Positions 9,501-18,243 are shown, counted from the stretch's first letter. The stretch is 64,000 bases of DNA from Oribacterium sp. KHPX15 (GCF_900107835.1 NZ_FNRG01000016.1:1-64000); one strand, 5' to 3'. Translations and numbers: made by a program. The notes: generated by a model not told the origin, from the letters alone.

Positions 9501-10211
9501 GAGGACAACATTGGCTACCGTGTGGAGCTTCGTTTCTGGAAGAACAGATTTGATGAGGATCAGCTGAGACTCTTCCTGGAATGCTACGAGTCTGTACTTA
9601 ATGCTTTCACCTCTGAGCCAAGTGCCCGTAAGGTTAAATATCACCTTCCGGATGAGGCTTATCCACACTTATACAGTGTGACAGCAGGTGAGCTTAATGC
9701 CGAGGCCGGAAAGGAACTCATTAAGCTTCCAAGCTCAGACAAGGTTAAGGTTTATATTCTTGATGACCACTACTCAAAGAAGCCTTTCGGTTCATGGGGT
9801 AAGCTCTTTATAAAGGATGTTCCTCCTGTTGAAAGCAGTGAAGTCATCAATGATCCATGGCGTGAAGGAAAGCTTTATGATACAGGCATCATCGCAAGGA
9901 TCATGATTGACGGACGTATTGATTTCCTTGAGAACAGCGGACGTGTTGTACTCACTGATGGTTCAAAGGGCCGTAAGTACTATGATCTCGGCACTCTTGA
10001 ACATGCTCTTGAGGAGCTTCCTACAGTAGAGAAGTGTCACTCATTCCTTGAGTTTGATCAGAATATCCGAGAGATGAGGCTTGTAATGAATGTTGAAACC
10101 GATCAGGATTCCTTCATTAATCATCTCAGAAGCTATGCAGGCACCACTGCCGGTGATGACATGATACCTGCAGTTGTAAATATCACCAGCGCATATAAGC
10201 CGGGTAAATAA
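6546..10211 (+). CDS. NRPS-like protein: adenylation, carrier, condensation, vestigial adenylation
   Basis: A 1221-residue single-module enzyme. The adenylation domain (about 20-530) has FTSGTTGEPKGVML near 190, GQGYGMSE near 340, GWLRTGDLARID near 406, GRKKNLIILSNGENVSPETI near 426 and a final Lys in SSRKIIR near 525. A carrier domain follows (555-615) with the phosphopantetheine serine in GMDSM (Ser582). A condensation-type domain (633-1050) has SHIMGDG (His757, Asp761), the usual HHxxxDG with the first His replaced by Ser. Residues 1066-1221 resemble the last third of a second adenylation domain (KVYILDD, GKLFI, LYDTGIIARIMIDGRIDFL), without its ATP-binding core. There is no thioesterase or reductase. 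It would activate an acyl or amino acid, load it on the carrier and join it to an unknown acceptor. No other biosynthetic genes adjoin it. The ribosome binding site is AAAAGGAG. Confidence 0.85.
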   Translation: MDYSYDQIVIDNAGYPEVRFEETHSLYQLLENAARAFNDKMFLTWAHEDTVYERSYADLLDAAKRVGEWASQETESLGHAMHAGFYGRLGFNYLAALFGVNGAGGVATPLDVQLSAQDLLRNVNKADIDVLFYDFENISQVSYLKENNSNVKKFICIQNIINQDSVSTIRKTYTGSSFTDKSRSEDCGILLFTSGTTGEPKGVMLSNASLIDNVFCNDLLGDQYHEIALNVLPIHHVFCLNGDVFCLMRYGSSLAVSTSLQKLFKDIKLFRPTSIRMVPMMLKLVNNRLHQTKKQHPEWSIDSVRQEVLGDRLYKLVGGGGFLAPELMDSLAGFNIRVGQGYGMSEHSPKISVPVYDRPEKRGSVGIIVRNCQTRLVEGELQVKGPSVMMGYYKDPEATKEAFTEDGWLRTGDLARIDEDNFIYLTGRKKNLIILSNGENVSPETIENLFDGDMLVTDIVALEENDQIIAEVYPNFEYADNNGIKDIKAAVKELVTAHNQELPTFARISDVVIRNKPFEKTSSRKIIRSKVQAERKDVVNQKDVIVKPENENQKKLIEIISGLIDNDMIGITTDLFAAGMDSMACIQLIEEVESQMGKILSYQDILNNHTVKELDDFLGVTKGMEVHPYQDKYPLTGMMMYFAYVIPGNTTGNLPFTFELDPNIDLERLQAAIVETINAHPGVKGMIQPDPETHYLALYRHDDWEPEVPIIDVPDEKWQETENSLLRAFKYDGQDKLYHISLYRTETRKFMLFDVSHIMGDGISMNILLEDVNRAYAGKPVEKEVYTVYDYILDDCQMIKDGGVRKGTDYYGNLMNGYKLQRSLLNKKDKEDLNHADKGVIRKRFDKTSKRKIQNFCKLNGVSENVLFLTSFNYTVGLFAGEDDVTTCSIHSGRTDGRWRRLCGCLFKTYYLRSQRIPHETSNTFLKRMGKQIMDSMQSPIALSREGEMFFQYQGDIVYIPEIGGLPAKPVHLQLDSLPFHMNVHEDNIGYRVELRFWKNRFDEDQLRLFLECYESVLNAFTSEPSARKVKYHLPDEAYPHLYSVTAGELNAEAGKELIKLPSSDKVKVYILDDHYSKKPFGSWGKLFIKDVPPVESSEVINDPWREGKLYDTGIIARIMIDGRIDFLENSGRVVLTDGSKGRKYYDLGTLEHALEELPTVEKCHSFLEFDQNIREMRLVMNVETDQDSFINHLRSYAGTTAGDDMIPAVVNITSAYKPGK

Positions 10212-10218
10212 ACCGGTA

Positions 10219-10261
10219 AGAGCCGGAGGGAAATCCCTCCGGCTCTTCACTTCTTTTTTTC
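10219..10261 (+). terminator. Terminator of the NRPS-like gene
   Basis: A perfect 12-base-pair stem (AGAGCCGGAGGG / CCCTCCGGCTCT) with an AAAT loop is followed within a few bases by a run of eight T's. It begins 8 bases after the stop codon. Confidence 0.85.
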
Positions 10262-10281
10262 AGCTGAGCTATTGAATCTTT

Positions 10282-10758
10282 TTAATCGTATCCGAGTTTT
10301 TTGGCAAAATTCTCAATTGCGCTTTTATTTTTCTTATCAGAAGATCCATAGAACAGGGTATTGTCTACCAGACAGACATGATAGTAAAGGTCATCAAATT
10401 CTGCCTTATAAACTGAATAGTTTGTTCCTGAAAAATCAGTTTCAAATTTATTCTTAGCTTCCGTATCTCCTATCTGAATACGAAGTATATCGTACTGGAC
10501 TCCGGCATCTTCAGCGGTTTTAAATACGAAAAACATGTAAGATTCACTGCGGTCTTCTTTAAGTCCGTAAAGAGATGTCACTACACCCACTGTATCACTG
10601 TAGGTTTTGGTATCATCTTTCACTTCGAGTCCGATTTCTTCCACTGCAGACGTAAATTCTTTTTCCGTGACAGCCTTCTTTTCAGGCTTTATACTGCAGC
10701 CTGAAGTTGCAAGGATAACTGCTGTACTCAAAACTATAAGTATTGTTTTTAATCTCAT
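10282..10758 (-). CDS. Hypothetical lipoprotein
   Basis: A 158-residue protein with a type II signal peptide: MRLKTILIVLSTAVILATSGC, where ATSGC is the lipobox and Cys21 the lipidation site. It should be anchored on the outer face of the membrane. The mature part has no motif I recognise; it reads as a compact alpha/beta domain with DTKTYSDTVGVVTSLYGL and ends KKLGYD. It lies 75 bases downstream of the FIST-GGDEF gene on the same strand and may be cotranscribed. The convergent NRPS terminator lies just beyond its stop. Function unknown. Confidence 0.7.
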   Translation of the reverse strand: MRLKTILIVLSTAVILATSGCSIKPEKKAVTEKEFTSAVEEIGLEVKDDTKTYSDTVGVVTSLYGLKEDRSESYMFFVFKTAEDAGVQYDILRIQIGDTEAKNKFETDFSGTNYSVYKAEFDDLYYHVCLVDNTLFYGSSDKKNKSAIENFAKKLGYD

Positions 10759-10832
10759 GGTCTGCTTCTTTCCTTAACGTAATCCTGTGTTATGTGCTAA
10801 TATATATCGGTATTCTGTCCGGAAATTAATTT

Positions 10833-12830
10833 TTAATTATAAGCCTTCAGAGCATTCTTTCCTAAATCCTTGGCCTCATACAGTCTCATATCTGCAACAC
10901 GATACAGATTCCACAAATTGGATATTTCTTCATTCCGGGAATCCGCCATACCTATACTTATAGTAAGACTGGCAGTCTTACCATCATGTTCTACTTTGTA
11001 TTCAGAGATATGTTTCCTCACTTTATCCATACGGTCAACAAAGTCTTCATAGGATAATGCTGCCGGGTTAAGAACCACAAATTCGTCTCCGCCCATTCTG
11101 ATGATATGTATGTTAGTGTCGGTAATGAAGAAACGCTTTATTTCCTGAGCCAGCCTTCTAAGTACTTCATCTCCAAAATCATGACCAAAATCGGTATTAA
11201 AATGCTTAAAATCATCTATGTCAAAAAATGCCATAGATAAGCCTGATTTCTTTTCGGCTTCATTGAACAAGTCATCACCGAGATTATTGTAAAAAGTTCT
11301 GTTTTTTAATCCTGTAAGTCCGTCTGTATATACCACATCATTGATAAGGTACTCTGTCTGATCCAGCATATTGCCAATGTCTTCTATATGCAGGTTTATG
11401 GTGGCTAAGGTGTCTGCAATATCCTTGCCTTCTTGGATCAGCCTCATGATCAATTTATATAATTCCTCATAACTCGGGTTGTCCGGCATTTTTTGTCTTA
11501 AATCATGACGACCTGAAACGATCTTACTCAGTATGGAGGTTTCTTCCTGGACTATACTGTCTTTTTTACTTCTGATGTAATTGATCATATAATCCAGCGG
11601 ATAAATTCTCTCACTGAGTGATCCTTCATCCTGTCCTGTCTCCTCATTCCTGATATATGAAAAGGTCGAGAACATTGAGTTTTCGTTTTTAGGAGAAGCT
11701 TCAATATTTTCCTGCTTCTTATCTTTATCATGTACAAAAACAGCACTGATCATGGTCTGGTTACAGTGTTGGAGATCATACTGTTCACCGGCTCCCATTA
11801 TTCCAAGCGACTGCCTTCCTGCCTTATTCAGGAAATTCGCATACCAGTCAAGCATGTTTTCATTTTCAAAAAGCATGTATCTGTAAATGCAGTCAATAGT
11901 CATTATGGTTGAAGCATTGGGAACATCCTTTTTTAAATTCTCAAAATGATCGGTTATGATCTTTTTATAATCACCAAGATCTGCTATATAAAGCATATCA
12001 TTCTGGTTTATCTGTTTAAAAAGTGTAAGACCACCGTCTTTTATGCATGATCTTACTGAAACCGGATAGGTATTCTGACCGATCACCTTACACAACGGAT
12101 GGTATGGAAATGCAGACTCAATTTCATCTATGGGAAGTCCCAGATCTTCACAGTAGACTTCTGCAGCCGGACGTCCGTTCAGTTCAAGCAGGGTCTGGGT
12201 TTTCTTGTCAACCTTCGTAGCAATATAAATCCTGCTGTCATCATGAGGCATATAGATGTTCTGAGAGTAGGTGATGATCCTTCCGCAGTTGTTTTTTATC
12301 ATCACATATACACAGGCATCATCAAAATATAATCCGTTGTAAAAAACATAGCTCTGATCAGTCAGCTTCTGTCCCACGGCAGTGAGTCCAAAGGCAATGA
12401 TTCCATGATCCTTAATAATGGAATTTAATGTCGTAAGCAGATGGTCCTCGTTACCTGTGCAGAACTCAAAGCAAACTGTATTTCCTTCACCGGGCTTTAA
12501 ATCTTCAACCTGTTTCTGAATGGAAAGAACGTTTTTTATGGGATTCGCACTTATTCCATTGATGATGCCAAATTGAAAATCATATTCGTTTGAGTTTTTA
12601 TCAAAGATCATCAGTACTGTTCCGTTTGTATCAACTGAGCCATGACGGAACATGAAGGAATGGAAGCCTATTACATCGACTCCTGGGAAATTTGAATATA
12701 TTTTATCGGCAGCCAAATGTAATTCCTCTCCAGATACAAACACGATCAGGTTGGATTCTCCATACAGGCCCCTGTTTTCTGCAAGAATATCATCTAAGTT
12801 TTTATCAGCTGTGGTTTCAACGTATTTCAT
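10833..12830 (-). CDS. FIST domain sensor with C-terminal GGDEF diguanylate cyclase
   Basis: A 665-residue protein with no membrane segment. Residues about 1-370 match the FIST N and C sensory domains (VFVSGEEL, VIGFHSFMFRHGSV, GLTAVGQKLTDQSYVFYNGLY, FPYHPLCKVIG), a fold thought to bind small ligands such as amino acids. A coiled linker covers 400-490. The GGDEF domain (500-665) has DGLTGLKNR, FFDIDDFKHFN and an intact RMGGDEFVV near 577-585, so synthesis of c-di-GMP from two GTP is expected. The residues before GGDEF do not form the RxxD inhibitory site, so product inhibition may be absent. GGAG lies 9 bases before the ATG. It may act opposite the EAL protein at the left end of the window. 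The ligand is unknown. Confidence 0.85.
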   Translation of the reverse strand: MKYVETTADKNLDDILAENRGLYGESNLIVFVSGEELHLAADKIYSNFPGVDVIGFHSFMFRHGSVDTNGTVLMIFDKNSNEYDFQFGIINGISANPIKNVLSIQKQVEDLKPGEGNTVCFEFCTGNEDHLLTTLNSIIKDHGIIAFGLTAVGQKLTDQSYVFYNGLYFDDACVYVMIKNNCGRIITYSQNIYMPHDDSRIYIATKVDKKTQTLLELNGRPAAEVYCEDLGLPIDEIESAFPYHPLCKVIGQNTYPVSVRSCIKDGGLTLFKQINQNDMLYIADLGDYKKIITDHFENLKKDVPNASTIMTIDCIYRYMLFENENMLDWYANFLNKAGRQSLGIMGAGEQYDLQHCNQTMISAVFVHDKDKKQENIEASPKNENSMFSTFSYIRNEETGQDEGSLSERIYPLDYMINYIRSKKDSIVQEETSILSKIVSGRHDLRQKMPDNPSYEELYKLIMRLIQEGKDIADTLATINLHIEDIGNMLDQTEYLINDVVYTDGLTGLKNRTFYNNLGDDLFNEAEKKSGLSMAFFDIDDFKHFNTDFGHDFGDEVLRRLAQEIKRFFITDTNIHIIRMGGDEFVVLNPAALSYEDFVDRMDKVRKHISEYKVEHDGKTASLTISIGMADSRNEEISNLWNLYRVADMRLYEAKDLGKNALKAYN

Positions 12831-12926
12831 AAATACAGACTCCGTATACCGAAATTATGCAAAATTATACACACATGTTTATTTCGACATTATTGGGAGA
12901 AATATTAGTAAAAAAAGGGACGGACA

Positions 12927-12981
12927 GAGCCGGAGGGCATCACTTTTAGAACGAGTCGCTTTGTCGGAAAAATCTGAAATC
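12927..12981. repeat. Solitary arm of palindromic element family 1
   Basis: This stretch matches one outer arm of the palindromes at 18685-18913 and 32260-32559: a GAGCCGG-GGGCATCA tip followed by ACGAGTCGCTTTGTCGG, AAAAATCT and AAATC. It then stops before the part common to the inner stem. It lies between the FIST-GGDEF start and the hemZ stop. It reads as a decayed or partial copy. Confidence 0.6.
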
Positions 12982-12990
12982 ATGTTCTAA

Positions 12991-14832
12991 TTATTCTTTC
13001 ATCAGTGAAAATAATTCTTCTTTTCGTTTAATGAACTTGTCTACGTCTTCTATATAGGACTTTATATCTTTGCCATTGTCGCAGCGTTCAACGCGTTTAT
13101 GCGTAGGGTCGCCATCTTTGGATGGAAGGACGAATTTGCTGGAGCAGCCGGCGCCGCAGCCGATGACGGTATGTTTTTCTTCCATCATGAGGATGTTGTA
13201 CAGGCATTCTTTTCCTTCTGTTGAGTAGCCTACGTTTTCCAGGTTGCCTGCCATGTTCTTCTGTCGGTACAGGTAGTAGGGTTTCAGGTTAAGGACTTCG
13301 GCGGTATAGGCAGAGGCCATCATCATGCGGGTAATCTCCGGGTACCTGAATTTTGTTTTTTCTTTTGCTACATCAGATACAGAAGTTCCTGTGTGACCTA
13401 TCAAGCTATAGTTTTCTCCTGCCTCCGCTTCTTCCTGAAGTCTTGTTTCAGCCATTATCTCATTTTCATCTCCAGCACGGTATATGCCTGCCCAATAGTC
13501 TCTTTCCAGAGTGAGTCTTGCGGCACGTTTTATGGCAAGGCTGTGAACTGTGAGGCTGTCAGGTTTGTTTCTGGCAATTTCGCAAAGGGTATGTGTTACC
13601 TCCGGCAGTTTTTCTCCGGGAAGGCCCAGTATGATGTCCATGTTAATGTTTTCGAAGCCTACTTCTCTCGCAAGCTCATACTTTTCTATCACTGATTCTA
13701 CACTGTGTTTTCTTCCTATGAGGTCGAGAGTCTTCTGGTTGAAGGTCTGGGGATTGACGGAAATTCTGTCTACTCCTGCAGCCTTAAGGATCTGAAGCTT
13801 TTCTTTTGTTATGGAATCCGGTCTTCCGGCTTCAACGGTGAACTCCACGATACCGGGCATACCTGTAACTGTGTTCTTCCAATCATGCTCCCGGGAGGTT
13901 ACATTACTCAAAATGGAGACATTAGCAGAACCACACTCCTCATGAACCATATCCATAAGAACCTGAAGCCACTTTTCATCAAGAGCAGTGGGGGTACCTC
14001 CACCTATGTATATGGTCTGGAGGGGCCGCCTGTGTTTGCCGCACATTTCTCTGACGGTATACCTTATTTCCTTACGGAGATTATCCATATACTCCGGAAG
14101 TCTCTTTTCCCAGGCAGAAATTGTGTTGCTTAAAAAAGAACAGTAGAGACACCTTGTAGGGCAAAAGGGGATACCGATATACAGGCTCCAGCCTTCTTTG
14201 TAGGTTTTACCGGTTACATCGTAAATCCGGTTGAGGATCCTGTGTTCTCTTAAAGCTATATCTGTCATCAGGTCAAGCTTTTCACCTTCGATGCAGTATT
14301 CTTTTGTAAGTGCGGTTTTAATGTCTCTGATTTCAGTTTCTGTCAGCTCATTTACAGAATCGCTTTCTGTTTTACGTTTCTCTATGGCAGCTTCCACCAT
14401 GGGACTCACCAGTGAAACCGGTCTTATGCCTGTAAGGTCTCCCCATGGAAGGGTCTTACCTGTCATGCTGACCAGCGTATCGTAAAGTTCAGCTTTGATC
14501 ACCGATTTATCGTCTTTTCTTACTCCCTTGAGGGGCATATCAGAAGCTGACACTTCAAAGGAAAATCTGATCTTTTCATCCTGTACACCTTCGGGGGTTA
14601 TCTCCGAGGCCATCTTTGCCTTGTTTTTTGTGGACTTTTTATTTACCTCGGCATTTTCTCCGGTGGCTTTCGCCTGCTTAAGAGCATTCTTCTCCTCCTG
14701 TGTGGTGTTGGTAAAATGAACACCTTCTTCTGTTCTAATCTCGAAATCTTCTCCGGGATAGAACTCCTGAATCAGCTCTCTTATATCCTGTTCAAAACTC
14801 TCTGCTGTTTTATCTAATATTAACCTGATCAA
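12991..14832 (-). CDS. hemZ: Coproporphyrinogen III oxidase-like radical SAM protein HemZ
   Basis: A 613-residue radical SAM enzyme. IPFCPTRCLYCSF near 220-232 holds the CxxxCxxC motif for the 4Fe-4S cluster, followed by YIGGGTPTAL (SAM-binding glycine motif) and MDIILGLPGE. The N-terminal 200 residues, and the C terminus with CGAGCSSKF, fit the HemZ family rather than HemN or HemW. Assigned role: oxygen-independent oxidative decarboxylation of coproporphyrinogen III, although many clostridial HemZ proteins are of unproven activity and no other heme genes are near. The start codon is TTG (14830-14832), supported by GAGG 8 bases upstream. Residues 60-80 (NKKSTKNKAK) form a lysine-rich insertion. 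Confidence 0.85.
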   Translation of the reverse strand: MIRLILDKTAESFEQDIRELIQEFYPGEDFEIRTEEGVHFTNTTQEEKNALKQAKATGENAEVNKKSTKNKAKMASEITPEGVQDEKIRFSFEVSASDMPLKGVRKDDKSVIKAELYDTLVSMTGKTLPWGDLTGIRPVSLVSPMVEAAIEKRKTESDSVNELTETEIRDIKTALTKEYCIEGEKLDLMTDIALREHRILNRIYDVTGKTYKEGWSLYIGIPFCPTRCLYCSFLSNTISAWEKRLPEYMDNLRKEIRYTVREMCGKHRRPLQTIYIGGGTPTALDEKWLQVLMDMVHEECGSANVSILSNVTSREHDWKNTVTGMPGIVEFTVEAGRPDSITKEKLQILKAAGVDRISVNPQTFNQKTLDLIGRKHSVESVIEKYELAREVGFENINMDIILGLPGEKLPEVTHTLCEIARNKPDSLTVHSLAIKRAARLTLERDYWAGIYRAGDENEIMAETRLQEEAEAGENYSLIGHTGTSVSDVAKEKTKFRYPEITRMMMASAYTAEVLNLKPYYLYRQKNMAGNLENVGYSTEGKECLYNILMMEEKHTVIGCGAGCSSKFVLPSKDGDPTHKRVERCDNGKDIKSYIEDVDKFIKRKEELFSLMKE

Positions 14833-14914
14833 AACTTTTTCCTCATATATGAATGTTTAAAAACTGTCGTTTACATCTGATATAAAGATGGGAATTTTAT
14901 TATCTCTAAAAATT

Positions 14915-14944
14915 AAGTTGGTATCAAAGAATCGATACCAACTT
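14915..14944 (-). terminator. Terminator of the MBL hydrolase gene
   Basis: A perfect 11-base-pair stem (AAGTTGGTATC / GATACCAACTT, loop 8) lies 14 bases past the stop codon of the MBL gene. On the minus strand it is followed by TTAATTTTT. Confidence 0.75.
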
Positions 14945-14957
14945 CTAACATTCACTT

Positions 14958-15635
14958 TCAAAATGCAGCGGGATTATATCTCTTTTCTATGGCAATGCTT
15001 GTCTGAGGCCCATGTCCGGGAAAAACCGAGGTCTGGGCAGGGAGAGTCAGAAGTTTTTCTTTAATGCTTTTAAATAACTCTTCCTCAGACCCGCCCGGGA
15101 AATCTGTCCTTCCGAAGGAACCCTGAAACAGGGTGTCCCCGGCCATAAGAACCGGACAAATCTTCGGTTCCGATGCACCGTTTGGTATGTAACTGAGACC
15201 ATCCTCGATATAAAAACAGCTGGAACCGGGCGTATGTCCGGGAGTTCCCAAAACCTTTATGTCTCTGTCAAGAAGCTTCAGTACATCTCCATCCTTAAAA
15301 GTGTCATACTCAGATGGAAGGAAACTTACAGGTTTATAAAACATTCTGCTCAGGTTCTTTTCCGGATCCTGCATATGACCTTCGTCCAAAGCATTTACCC
15401 TGATCCCTATGCCATAATGCTGAGCAACTTCTTTGGCCGCTGTCATATGGTCAAAATGTGCATGTGTCAGGAGAATAAGCAAAGGCTCAGCCCGAAGTTC
15501 ATTATCAATGATATTTATGATATGGTCAGCATTGTCTGCCGGGTCGATAATAACGCACTTATGCGTATCTGTATCGATCAGAAAATATACATTTGTTCCC
15601 AACGGACCTGTAACAAATTTTGAAATCTTAAGCAT
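14958..15635 (-). CDS. MBL-fold metallohydrolase, glyoxalase II-like
   Basis: A 225-residue cytosolic hydrolase. The metal-binding signature THAHFDHM (HxHxDH) is near 58-64, with GTPGHTPGS, MAGDTLF and FPGHGPQTS providing the remaining ligands, as in the YcbL/glyoxalase II-like subfamily. The likely reaction is hydrolysis of a thioester such as S-lactoylglutathione or a related thiol conjugate, but the true substrate in an anaerobe is uncertain. The length matches the small, single-domain members. It sits 82 bases downstream of rel on the same strand; in many Firmicutes dtd follows rel, and that gene is absent here. GGGAGG precedes the ATG. Confidence 0.85.
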   Translation of the reverse strand: MLKISKFVTGPLGTNVYFLIDTDTHKCVIIDPADNADHIINIIDNELRAEPLLILLTHAHFDHMTAAKEVAQHYGIGIRVNALDEGHMQDPEKNLSRMFYKPVSFLPSEYDTFKDGDVLKLLDRDIKVLGTPGHTPGSSCFYIEDGLSYIPNGASEPKICPVLMAGDTLFQGSFGRTDFPGGSEEELFKSIKEKLLTLPAQTSVFPGHGPQTSIAIEKRYNPAAF

Positions 15636-15717
15636 CTTTCCTCCCGGAACTTCCTGCCAGGTCAGCTTCCAAAGTATCTATCGCCGCATTGACAGTAGTG
15701 ATAGTTCTGAAACTTTA

Positions 15718-17970
15718 TCATCCCTGGGCTCTGACGATATCCACAACGCCTCTTATCTTATAAATCTTGCTGACAAGAGCCTGAAGTTCTTCCTTATTGT
15801 GTATATCAAAGGAAACTGTTATGGTGGCCTTTTCGTTCTTTCCGACTCTTGATGTAAGAGCCTTAATGTCTATACCGGAATCAGAAAGCACCTTTGAAAT
15901 ATCAACCAGAAGACCCATTCTGTTGGTGGTGTAGATTTCAAGTTCTGTGGCATAGGTTTCACCTGAGATATCCTTCTGCCACTCTGCCTCGATAAGGCGG
16001 GCCTTCTCGTCCTCGGGAAGGTTCATCATGTTAATGCAGTCGGTACGATGGATGGTGATGCCTCTGCCTCTGGTTACGAAACCTACGATTTCGTCTCCGG
16101 GCACAGGTGAACAGCATTTAGCGTAACGAACAGCCAGATCATGGATGCCCTTAACAACAATTCCGGATTTTGACTTGCGTATGATCTCAGGCTTCTTGGT
16201 CATGCCCTCGAGATTCTGAATGATATCCTCATCGGAAATATTTGTTTCCTCTGTTTTATTCTTCAGCTCTATGAGCTTGGCCACTACCTGTGACTCTTTG
16301 ATACCGCCTCTACCGACAGAAGCCAGTACAGCCTCCCAGTCGATGTAGCTGTATCTTCTGATAACACCTTCTATATACTCAGGCTTTGTGAGTTCACTGA
16401 GATTGTAACCTCTGGACTTGGCATAGTTTGACAGAAGTTCTTTACCATGATCAATGTTTTCATCCTTCTGTTCATGCTTAAACCATTGATTGATCTTATT
16501 CTTGGCCTGGGTGGATTTACAGATCTTAAGCCAGTCTCTGCTTGGTCCGTGTGAATTCTGGGACGTAATGACTTCAACTCTGTCACCGTTCTGGAGCTTG
16601 TAGGTTACGGGCACAAGCTTTGAATTAACCTTTGCTCCCACCATCTTATTGCCGACTGCAGAATGTATCGCATAAGCAAAATCAATAGGGCAGGATCCGG
16701 CCGGAAGATTCTTTACATCACCTGACGGAGTAAAGCAGTAAACATTTTCATTGAACAGGTTAAGATCCGACTTGACCATGTTCATGAATTCCTTGGAGTC
16801 AGACTCATCTTTCTGCCATTCAAGGATCTCATGGAGCCAGTTCATCTTTACATCTTCATTCTGGGCTACGCTTTCCTTTGAACCGCCGGACTCTTTATAT
16901 TTCCAGTGGGCAGCGATACCGAATTCAGCGGTACGGTGCATCTCGAAGGTTCGTATCTGGATTTCAAAGGGCACACCGTCACGGCCTATGACCGTTGTAT
17001 GTAATGACTGATACATATTGGGCTTAGGCATGGCGATATAGTCCTTGAAGCGTCCCGGAATAGGGGTATACATCTTATGGATAACTCCCAGTGATGCATA
17101 ACAGTCCCTTACCGTATCAACAATGATGCGGATCGCAAAAAGGTCATATATCTGATCTATGGTCTTGTTCTGGTTGACCATCTTTTTATATATTGAGAAG
17201 AAATGCTTAACACGACCGTTGATGTCCGCATCAATGCCCGCCTCTGTGATATGAGAAGAAACCTCATCAACTATGTTTTTGATTCTTTCTTCTCTGGCTT
17301 CTTTCTTGAGATTAACCTTTGCGGCGAGATCATAATAAACATCCGGTTCGAGGTATTTGAGGGACAGGTCGTCCATCTCGATCTTTATCTTGCTGATACC
17401 GAGACGCTCTGCAAGAGGTGAATATATCTCCAGGGACTCTCTTGCTTTTTCTCTCTGCTTTTCAGGAGTCTGATACTCCAGGGTACGTAAATTATGAAGA
17501 CGGTCCGCAAGCTTAATGATGATGACACGGATATCCTTTGCCATGGATACGAACATCTTACGAAGGTTTTCAGCCTGCATCTCAACCTTATCTGTATTAA
17601 GGTTCAACTGAGTCAGCTTTGTAACACCATCCACAAGAAGAGCTACATCCGGATTGAATTCTTTGGAAACCTCATCAAGAGTCATTCCCGTATCTTCAAC
17701 AACATCATGAAGAAGGCCTGCGACTATGGTTTCCTTATCCATCTGAAGATTAGCAAGAATTATGGCAACACAAATAGGGTGAATGATATAGGGTTCACCC
17801 GATTTACGCTTCTGGTCCTTATGCTGTTCTTTAGCAACCCTGTAGGCCTTATCCACCATACTGAAATCTCCTGATGGATGATAGGACTTGATGGTCTTTA
17901 TAAGACTTTCATATAGTTCCTCAGGCGGGGTATTATCTGCCGGTCTTACCAATACTACTTCTTCAGTCAT
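15718..17970 (-). CDS. rel: Bifunctional (p)ppGpp synthetase/hydrolase Rel
   Basis: The main stringent-response enzyme, about 750 residues. It has the HD hydrolase domain (HDQKRKSGEPYIIHP-like HKDQ segment, GLLHDVVEDT, KLADRLHNLRTL), the synthetase domain with GRFKDYIAMPKPNMYQSLH (the RxKD loop of bifunctional enzymes), a TGS domain (VYCFTPSGDVKNLPAGSCPI), a helical/zinc-finger region with YAKCCSPVPGDEI, and a C-terminal ACT domain. It makes (p)ppGpp from ATP and GTP/GDP on stalled ribosomes and also degrades it. The start at 17968-17970 is chosen because GGGAG sits 6-8 bases upstream; an in-frame Met 16 codons earlier (18018) lacks such a site. It probably heads a short operon with the MBL gene. 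Confidence 0.93.
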   Translation of the reverse strand: MTEEVVLVRPADNTPPEELYESLIKTIKSYHPSGDFSMVDKAYRVAKEQHKDQKRKSGEPYIIHPICVAIILANLQMDKETIVAGLLHDVVEDTGMTLDEVSKEFNPDVALLVDGVTKLTQLNLNTDKVEMQAENLRKMFVSMAKDIRVIIIKLADRLHNLRTLEYQTPEKQREKARESLEIYSPLAERLGISKIKIEMDDLSLKYLEPDVYYDLAAKVNLKKEAREERIKNIVDEVSSHITEAGIDADINGRVKHFFSIYKKMVNQNKTIDQIYDLFAIRIIVDTVRDCYASLGVIHKMYTPIPGRFKDYIAMPKPNMYQSLHTTVIGRDGVPFEIQIRTFEMHRTAEFGIAAHWKYKESGGSKESVAQNEDVKMNWLHEILEWQKDESDSKEFMNMVKSDLNLFNENVYCFTPSGDVKNLPAGSCPIDFAYAIHSAVGNKMVGAKVNSKLVPVTYKLQNGDRVEVITSQNSHGPSRDWLKICKSTQAKNKINQWFKHEQKDENIDHGKELLSNYAKSRGYNLSELTKPEYIEGVIRRYSYIDWEAVLASVGRGGIKESQVVAKLIELKNKTEETNISDEDIIQNLEGMTKKPEIIRKSKSGIVVKGIHDLAVRYAKCCSPVPGDEIVGFVTRGRGITIHRTDCINMMNLPEDEKARLIEAEWQKDISGETYATELEIYTTNRMGLLVDISKVLSDSGIDIKALTSRVGKNEKATITVSFDIHNKEELQALVSKIYKIRGVVDIVRAQG

Positions 17971-18243
17971 ACTCTTCTCCCACAGCATGTATTCTTTTAC
18001 TGCTTCATGCCGCATCAATGCTTATTTTTCAAGCACATATTCAAATAATTTTGCAAAGTTTAATTTTACTATTTGTTAAGGTTCTTGTCAAAAAATATGT
18101 TTGTTAACTGAACATATCCTTAATATTATCACCGACACTTTAGTAAATTTTAATAATTTTTGCTTCGATAACTGCTGACTTTTATGCAAGATGTGGTAAT
18201 ATATGAAAGGTTGACTTTTTGTAAAATTTGGAGGAAATTTCTA

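Noticed and set aside
12927-12981. Terminator for hemZ
   Set aside because: It lies downstream of the hemZ stop but does not form a compact stem with a T run; the match to the repeat family explains it better.
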